64,000 nucleotides of DNA from positions 62,001-126,000 of the IMG/VR virus record IMGVR_UViG_3300010413_000018. One strand, 5' to 3'. The DNA comes from a virus. Under the pieces are notes generated by a model, which saw only the letters and a list, made by a program, of their open reading frames with translations, did not search any database and had not been told where the DNA came from. Of this stretch, positions 59,893-64,000 are shown in pieces. Numbering within the stretch: position 1 is the stretch's first letter; every line of letters begins with the position of its first letter. Both the position numbers and the translations under genes were made by a program.

Positions 59893-60123
59893 TTATTTTC
59901 TTTGCTTAGGCGGTTCCCAGTCTTCACACATCAACCGGGCAACGTACTGCTTGCTGTGCTTGAAGCAGCGTATTACCGAGTTTTTAGGTAATACGTACAT
60001 TAGCCTACAAGAAAAGCATGTTTTATGCTTCGGATTGTGGCTGCAGCCTTCTTCGTGCTCAACCGCGCTACGCGGATCATCAAACTCTTTACCGCAAAAG
60101 CCGCATCGATAAATTGTGATCAC
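59893..60123 (-). CDS. C2H2-like zinc-finger small protein
   Basis: A 76-residue protein with a GTG start behind GGAGA. CGFCGKEFDDPRSAVEHEEGC forms a C2H2-type zinc finger, followed by CFSCRLMYVLP and a further Cys/His pair. It probably binds DNA, RNA or a protein with one or two zinc ions. Overlaps the next gene by 4 bases. Confidence 0.7.
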   Translation of the reverse strand: MITIYRCGFCGKEFDDPRSAVEHEEGCSHNPKHKTCFSCRLMYVLPKNSVIRCFKHSKQYVARLMCEDWEPPKQRK

Positions 60124-60347
60124 TTCAGCTCTCCTTTACCGTACTTCTCCCACCAGTCCGGGCTCGTTTCACGTAACGCGAGTAGGTCGCTTTCAGTTAC
60201 GTTGACGCGGATTCGCCAGTACTTATTACCTTCGCCATCAAGGATTTTCCAATCGATAGCCGTGCCCATTAAAGTGGCTTGGCCTTCGCTCAACAGTTCT
60301 TCAATTTGATCTTGGGAAAGCGGTTTTTGTTGATATTTGTCACGCAT
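60120..60347 (-). CDS. Small phage protein, unknown
   Basis: A 75-residue protein from ATG at 60347; the longer frame begins with TTG and a hydrophobic segment and is less likely. It has a compact helical then beta pattern (DKYQQKPLSQDQIEELLSE... YWRIRVNVTESD). Acidic and soluble. Overlaps the zinc-finger gene by 4 bases. Confidence 0.6.
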   Translation of the reverse strand: MRDKYQQKPLSQDQIEELLSEGQATLMGTAIDWKILDGEGNKYWRIRVNVTESDLLALRETSPDWWEKYGKGELK

Positions 60348-60406
60348 AAGATTCAGTATAACGGAAACCGGTAAGAATGCAAATAAAAAGTAAACGTGCA
60401 AGTAAA

Positions 60407-60592
60407 CTACTGTAAACTACGCTTCAATTTAAAAATATTCGCATCAGAAACATATCCTTGCTCAGTAGCTAACAACGCATAGGCTACAGCTAATTCTTCA
60501 TCAACTTGACCAGTGTTTCCGCACAACGCACAAGTTCTTCCAAAATCTGCGTGTTTACTTAACCATTCACACTCTGGACACTTTACTTGCAT
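60407..60592 (-). CDS. Small zinc-ribbon protein A
   Basis: A 61-residue protein: CPEC and CALC Cys pairs in the first 25 residues form a zinc ribbon, then a short helical tail with LAVAYALLATEQGY. The same layout and AxAYxLL motif occur in the proteins at 62265 and 63813. The ATG directly follows the MTase stop (TAAATG), so translation is coupled. Function unknown. Confidence 0.65.
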   Translation of the reverse strand: MQVKCPECEWLSKHADFGRTCALCGNTGQVDEELAVAYALLATEQGYVSDANIFKLKRSLQ

Positions 60593-61423
60593 TTACAGTT
60601 TTCTGTATTCCGGCTCAAACTCAGCAAGACGCGCGCGCATGATCGTCACCGCATCCGGATTGTTATCCACCATCACAAACTGGCGTCCAAGCCGGCCGGC
60701 TGCTTCACCGAATGAACCACTGCCGGCAAAGAAGTCGAGCAGCAGTTCGCCGGGATTGGAGTGCACTTTGACGATTCTGTTCAATATTCCCAACGGTTTC
60801 TGGGTAGCGTAACCGGTTTTCTCTTTGCCGTTAGTAGCTACGATCGTGTGCCACCAACAGTCGGTCAGCGTCTTACCGCGCGCGGCTTTTTCCGGGCCAA
60901 CCATTTCCGGAGCCATGTACGGTATGCGCTCAATCTCGTTATAATGGAACGTGTATGAGCGCGGATTCTTGGCATACCAAAGGATTGTGTCATGCTTCGC
61001 CGACCAACGTGTCTTTGAGCGTGCGCCGTAGTCGTAAGCCCAAACTATTTCGTTGATGAAGGACGGCCGGCCGAAGATTTCGTCCAGCATGATCTTACAG
61101 TAGTGCACTTCGCGATAGTCCATGTGAAGAAATAAGCTTCCAGTCGGTTTCAAAACTCGGAACGCTTCCGCTAAGCGCACCCGAATAAACGCGTGGAAGT
61201 TGAAGAACGTGTCGTTGTAACCTACACTCGGCCGTTTTTTCGTTTTGTAGCGGCGCCCTCCGAAACCTATACGATCGCCTTGAGCGTCTTTTTCCACCGC
61301 GATCCGGTTACGTTGCTGCTTCTTACCGGTGTTGAACGGTGGATCAACGTAAATCAAATCCACCGATCCGTCCGGCAGTGACTTTAAAAAACGTAAGTTA
61401 TCGCCGAGCACAATCGCGTTCAT
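60593..61423 (-). CDS. DNA methyltransferase (N6-adenine or N4-cytosine)
   Basis: A 276-residue protein. DPPF (27-30) is the catalytic motif IV; FAGSG (232-236) is the SAM-binding motif I, in the order IV then I that marks the beta class. GLGLF-type elements and a variable target-recognition segment lie between (about 100-200). It may protect phage DNA from host restriction. Target unknown. It is separate from the glycosylation cassette. Confidence 0.88.
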   Translation of the reverse strand: MNAIVLGDNLRFLKSLPDGSVDLIYVDPPFNTGKKQQRNRIAVEKDAQGDRIGFGGRRYKTKKRPSVGYNDTFFNFHAFIRVRLAEAFRVLKPTGSLFLHMDYREVHYCKIMLDEIFGRPSFINEIVWAYDYGARSKTRWSAKHDTILWYAKNPRSYTFHYNEIERIPYMAPEMVGPEKAARGKTLTDCWWHTIVATNGKEKTGYATQKPLGILNRIVKVHSNPGELLLDFFAGSGSFGEAAGRLGRQFVMVDNNPDAVTIMRARLAEFEPEYRKL

Positions 61424-61686
61424 TATTCACCTGGACGTCGTGAAGTTGGATCATTGCGTGGGCCACCGCGATCAGAGTTAGCACGTTGTTTTTTATTTTC
61501 AACAATGCACTCAAGTTGCGCTTCGTCAAACCATTGCGCTTCTATTGGTTTTCCTTCATGCAGGCCTTTAGGTTGTACTCCATAACGATTGCAGCCGTAC
61601 AACCAGTGTGTAACAGCTATGACAATCCCTTCAAACCCACTTAAAGTGTCTTTAACATGGCTACCTAATTTAATTTCTGCCGACAC
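61423..61686 (-). CDS. Small phage protein with GFEG/YGVQP pattern
   Basis: An 87-residue protein with a GTG start. KDTLSGFEGIVIAVTHWLYGCNRYGVQP is a pattern recurrent in small phage proteins of unknown role; the C-terminal 20 residues are polar and disordered. It ends at the MTase start (one-base overlap), suggesting joint expression. Confidence 0.6.
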   Translation of the reverse strand: MSAEIKLGSHVKDTLSGFEGIVIAVTHWLYGCNRYGVQPKGLHEGKPIEAQWFDEAQLECIVENKKQRANSDRGGPRNDPTSRRPGE

Positions 61687-61719
61687 AGTTAGTATTTTCC
61701 TTTCTGTTTGATAGGCGGT

Positions 61720-61917
61720 TCAGTGACTGTATTCACACCCGTCGCAGGATGATTTACAGCACGCTTGCTTTTCCATGATCGGCGCTGAGCATAAGCCGAG
61801 CTTCATAGGTTTTTCACAAATAATTTCTTGAATTCGAGGCAATACTGTTGGATCGCCAGGTTCCGCGAAGTACACTAAACGTGAAATGGCTTCGAGTTTT
61901 GCTTTATCTGTTCGCAT
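61720..61917 (-). CDS. Small Cys-rich protein
   Basis: A 65-residue protein from ATG at 61917, which overlaps the previous TAA (TAATG). The C-terminus has CCKSSCDGCEYSH and one more CSAP, likely a metal or disulfide site. Helical N-terminus. No family recognised. Confidence 0.6.
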   Translation of the reverse strand: MRTDKAKLEAISRLVYFAEPGDPTVLPRIQEIICEKPMKLGLCSAPIMEKQACCKSSCDGCEYSH

Positions 61918-62237
61918 TACAAAGATCCTTCGACCGGACACGTATCTGTGTACCGCTGTTCGAGCATAGCGGTGTACGCTTCAACGCGCGCGGTATGCAA
62001 GCCTAGCTCAATGCAGTAAAGGTCGTACACCGCGCCTTCGTTAGCAGGGTCGCAGTAGTAAGTACGCTGTTGCCGTGCGGCCAGCAACACGTTGTACCAT
62101 TCAACGTACTCATTGTACGCGGCTTGTTTGTCGCCTGGAATGCAGATCGGTTCTTTGTACGGAATTCCGCCGTACGTAATGCTGGATCCGCAACCTATCA
62201 GCAACGCAAATAAAAGTATCCACAACCAATGTTTCAT
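61917..62237 (-). CDS. Small lipoprotein
   Basis: A 106-residue protein. The signal peptide (about 2-15) ends in LLIGC, a lipobox with Cys16. The rest is helical with four Cys residues that could form disulfides (CIPG, YYCDP, LYCIEL, DTCP). A GGAGG site precedes the ATG. It is probably anchored in the outer or inner membrane. Unknown function; a superinfection or envelope role is possible. Confidence 0.75.
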   Translation of the reverse strand: MKHWLWILLFALLIGCGSSITYGGIPYKEPICIPGDKQAAYNEYVEWYNVLLAARQQRTYYCDPANEGAVYDLYCIELGLHTARVEAYTAMLEQRYTDTCPVEGSL

Positions 62238-62264
62238 CGTAACCTCCGTTACTTGGTTAATGCT

Positions 62265-62486
62265 CTATTCGTTTTTATTTGAAGCGCAATCTTCCCAATC
62301 AATAGAGTGAAGTTCGTTTGATTCTGCAGCAGACAGATAACCTTGTGAGTTTTGTAAGAGTTGATAAGCAGCAGCCTTTTCCGGTGTAACGCCTTTACCG
62401 AAACAGGTGCCGCAAATGTTGTGTGGCTTTTTTGCATCCGGATGGAACCCGCAATACGAGCACGGCACGTACTTAGGCTTCTTCAT
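62265..62486 (-). CDS. Small zinc-ribbon protein B
   Basis: A 73-residue protein with CSYC and CGTC pairs (zinc ribbon) and AAAYQLLQNSQGYLS matching the motif in proteins at 60407 and 63813. Its ATG overlaps the stop of the 44-residue membrane gene upstream (ATGA). Polar C-terminus. Function unknown. Confidence 0.65.
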   Translation of the reverse strand: MKKPKYVPCSYCGFHPDAKKPHNICGTCFGKGVTPEKAAAYQLLQNSQGYLSAAESNELHSIDWEDCASNKNE

Positions 62487-62617
62487 ATCAGTGTCATCAG
62501 CTTGAAGACAAAATGTTTAAAAAACATTCCGAATAATGTGATCACAATAATGGCGAACATTAAAGCCGGCCACCTACTGTGCTCGTCTTCGTATCTGTGG
62601 TTTGATTCGTCACTCAC
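62483..62617 (-). CDS. 44-residue membrane protein
   Basis: A small ORF with GTG at 62617, five bases after a GGAGGG site, and a stop at 62483 that overlaps the next ATG. Residues 1-17 are polar and charged; about 18-38 are one hydrophobic membrane segment (PALMFAIIVITLFGMFF). The start overlaps the end of the gene at 62610, and the stop overlaps the zinc-ribbon ATG. This chain of overlaps and the strong ribosome binding site support a real gene. Confidence 0.65.
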   Translation of the reverse strand: MSDESNHRYEDEHSRWPALMFAIIVITLFGMFFKHFVFKLMTLI

Positions 62618-62828
62618 AGGAACCCTCCAAACGTTTGATGCTGGCTTCAAAGGTGTCTACCTTTTTTCCTAAACGCACGAACTTTCCAGCGGTAGTTCTG
62701 ATAGCCGGATTGCGTGCTATTACAGAAACGTCGCGCGCTCCTGTTAATAGCTTATTAAACAAAATGCGCATAGCTTTCACTTCATCAATGGTGAACGTAG
62801 TGGCTAAACCGGTTAGGCGTTGATTCAT
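62610..62828 (-). CDS. Small basic helical protein
   Basis: A 72-residue protein from ATG at 62828, with AGGAG before it; a longer frame to 62867 overlaps the previous gene and lacks this site. Helical and Arg/Lys-rich (DEVKAMRILFNKLLTGARDVSV). No family recognised. Tight operon with both neighbours. Confidence 0.6.
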   Translation of the reverse strand: MNQRLTGLATTFTIDEVKAMRILFNKLLTGARDVSVIARNPAIRTTAGKFVRLGKKVDTFEASIKRLEGSCE

Positions 62829-62835
62829 GTTTCTC

Positions 62836-63270
62836 CTAGTACCATAAAAATGGTGATATTTCGACAAGACGGTGAAGGTTACGAATATCCTCTTCCGCCC
62901 ATTCTGTTTCTAAGCGATCGGATTCTGCTCCAGCGACTATGAATGCGTCATGACCGGGATGGCTTTCATCCAATCCAATAAATTCAACTTCATCATCACT
63001 GCCTTCAATAGGTTTAAAAATCATTTCTGGTACGTCTTCTTCTTGAATGTCGTCTAGCGGATCGTGGCGTTTAGGGCGCTCTTCAACCCACCATTTATAC
63101 AGCGCTGTCATTTCCTCCCACACTTTAAGGTGTGGTTCCGTTGCCTTCCAGTCTATTTTTTCAGCGTCGCCTTCCATAAATTCCACCAAGCACTGGAACG
63201 CACCATGTAAAATCAACTCGCGCGGTTCGCAGTAACCGTCTTCAAGATCTTTCAAAACTATAGTCTGCAT
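62836..63270 (-). CDS. Acidic phage protein, unknown
   Basis: A 144-residue protein. The first half is helical with a pattern common in phage proteins (ELILHGAFQCLVEFMEGDAEKIDWK... YKWWVEERPKRHDP); the second half is very acidic with an ESHPGHDAF segment. Start ATG has a weak AGAGG-type site. Unknown function; in an early-type operon. Confidence 0.6.
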   Translation of the reverse strand: MQTIVLKDLEDGYCEPRELILHGAFQCLVEFMEGDAEKIDWKATEPHLKVWEEMTALYKWWVEERPKRHDPLDDIQEEDVPEMIFKPIEGSDDEVEFIGLDESHPGHDAFIVAGAESDRLETEWAEEDIRNLHRLVEISPFLWY

Positions 63271-63278
63271 AATAACCT

Positions 63279-63716
63279 CTAATCAGGCGCTACAAGGGCA
63301 AACGCCGTTTGAAAAAATTCAATACTGTCCAACAATTCTTGCTGATGTCGTCTAATTAAACTGCCTGGCACCGCGAACTCGCACAACGTGGCTAGTGCTA
63401 ACACTTGATACTGGGACATTTTCATTATCCCAAATTGCGCCGACCAACGCGTTGACTGGTGCGACTGGGTGTACATCGCGTGAGCAATCATAAAAGCGTC
63501 AATACTGCAAGCAGGCTGTTCGCGTAATGTGTGCATTCTTTTTTCTGTAAAGCGCGGCGCCAACTTATTTCGATATTTCCGTGGAAACTTAAACGCGGAA
63601 CCGCGTACTAAAGCCTGTATTTGGCGATCAATAACTATGATGCTTTTCCATCCAGCAGTATGCGGGTACGGGCTAGACATTAGGCGCTCCAGCTGCTTTG
63701 TATACGATTTACCCAT
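63279..63716 (-). CDS. Helical protein with possible leaderless start
   Basis: A 145-residue helical, basic protein (SSPYPHTAGWKSIIVIDRQI). Its C-terminal helix (LDSIEFFQTAFALV) resembles that of 48145-48480. No Shine-Dalgarno precedes the ATG; a TATTAA box is six bases upstream, with TTTACA 18 bases beyond, so the mRNA may begin at or near the ATG. Divergent from 63813. Function unknown. Confidence 0.6.
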   Translation of the reverse strand: MGKSYTKQLERLMSSPYPHTAGWKSIIVIDRQIQALVRGSAFKFPRKYRNKLAPRFTEKRMHTLREQPACSIDAFMIAHAMYTQSHQSTRWSAQFGIMKMSQYQVLALATLCEFAVPGSLIRRHQQELLDSIEFFQTAFALVAPD

Positions 63717-63812
63717 ATTTGGTTAATACCTCAATCGTCAGATTTTTGTAAACTATCGATAGATTATCGAAAGTTTTTTGTCAAAATACTGCGCGGCGCC
63801 TATTAATAATTC
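63717..63812. promoter_or_regulatory. Divergent promoter/operator region
   Basis: Contains a perfect palindrome CTATCGATAG (63753-63762) and a second TATCGA (63765-63770) one turn away. For the minus gene, TTTACA (63752-63747) and TATTAA (63728-63723) lie 18 bases apart. For the plus gene, TTGTCA (63778-63783) and TATTAA (63801-63806) lie 17 bases apart. Both -10 boxes end six bases before an ATG. Confidence 0.45.
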
Positions 63813-64000
63813 ATGGTCAAAAAGTTTGAAGAAGAGCACACCGTATGTCCAATGTGCGGAGCGACTGGTGCGATTATTGCTCCGGTGATGCCTGGCTACG
63901 GCGATGAATGGTTTTCCGGAACGTGTCCGCTGTGCGACGATAACAAATTCATCAGTCACGACTTAGCCACCGCGTATTTACTGCTGGCGGATAACTTAGA
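63813..64000 (+). CDS. Zinc-ribbon protein C, partial (3' end outside window)
   Basis: The frame opens with ATG at 63813 and stays open to the window end (62 residues seen). CPMCG (12-16) and CPLC (36-39) are spaced Cys pairs of a zinc ribbon, followed by LATAYLLL, as in the proteins at 60407 and 62265. No Shine-Dalgarno; an AT-rich TATTAA is six bases before the ATG. It runs right, divergent from the 63279 gene. Confidence 0.65.
   Translation, partial: MVKKFEEEHTVCPMCGATGAIIAPVMPGYGDEWFSGTCPLCDDNKFISHDLATAYLLLADNL

Noticed and set aside
1-64000. CRISPR arrays, integrase/attachment sites or an IS element
   Set aside because: No regularly spaced repeats, integrase motif or transposase was seen in reading the window; att sites cannot be judged without the host sequence.

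Overview
This window is a stretch of a tailed bacteriophage (or prophage) genome with a contractile tail. It is almost entirely protein-coding, with short gaps and frequent ATGA or TAATG overlaps. Nearly all genes run leftward (minus strand). The exceptions are a four-gene rightward island at 47.15-48.48 kb and a partial rightward gene at each end. The contractile-tail call rests on a tail sheath, a gp19-type tube, a tape measure, LysM, gpD, gpV and gp25/gpW proteins, a J-type baseplate protein and a tail-protein-I-like region. Several lipoprotein signals, a holin-like protein and coiled-coil membrane proteins of spanin-like shape suggest a Gram-negative host. Many starts have GGAGG-type ribosome binding sites. 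No integrase, repressor, tRNA, CRISPR array or peptidoglycan hydrolase was recognised.

Read in the direction of transcription, the morphogenesis block runs from 47.1 kb down to 0.3 kb. Packaging and head: a large terminase interrupted by an intein, portal, gpF-like protein, XkdF-like protease, scaffold, major capsid protein and a decoration candidate. Then comes a fibre and accessory block (36.4-25.3 kb) with repetitive fibre-like proteins, a GH16-like secreted lipoprotein with an FnIII domain, and an intact patatin-like phospholipase. Next are neck and tail completion proteins, sheath, tube, tail-assembly chaperones with a likely programmed -1 frameshift, tape measure, hub, baseplate and fibres. 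The block ends with a lysis-like membrane module that includes a zinc-metallopeptidase-like lipoprotein.

From 48.4 to 52.4 kb is a candidate DNA-modification cassette: a GT-2 glycosyltransferase, a GT-B protein that aligns with T4 DNA beta-glucosyltransferase at its key residues, a radical SAM protein and a ParB/Srx-like protein. From 52.4 to 64 kb lie early-type genes: an acidic zinc-ribbon protein, an HTH-metallophosphoesterase, a DnaQ-like exonuclease, two membrane-anchored zincin-like paralogues, a clamp-like protein, an L7/L12-CTD-like repeat protein, a DNA adenine/cytosine-N4 methyltransferase and several small zinc-ribbon or membrane proteins.

The features most worth follow-up are the glycosylation cassette, the terminase intein with Ala at +1, a recurrent HExxH-x12-H protein family, the CCCTTTC frameshift site, the rightward gene island, and genes that look leaderless. 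Functional calls come from reading motifs by eye; no database search was run.
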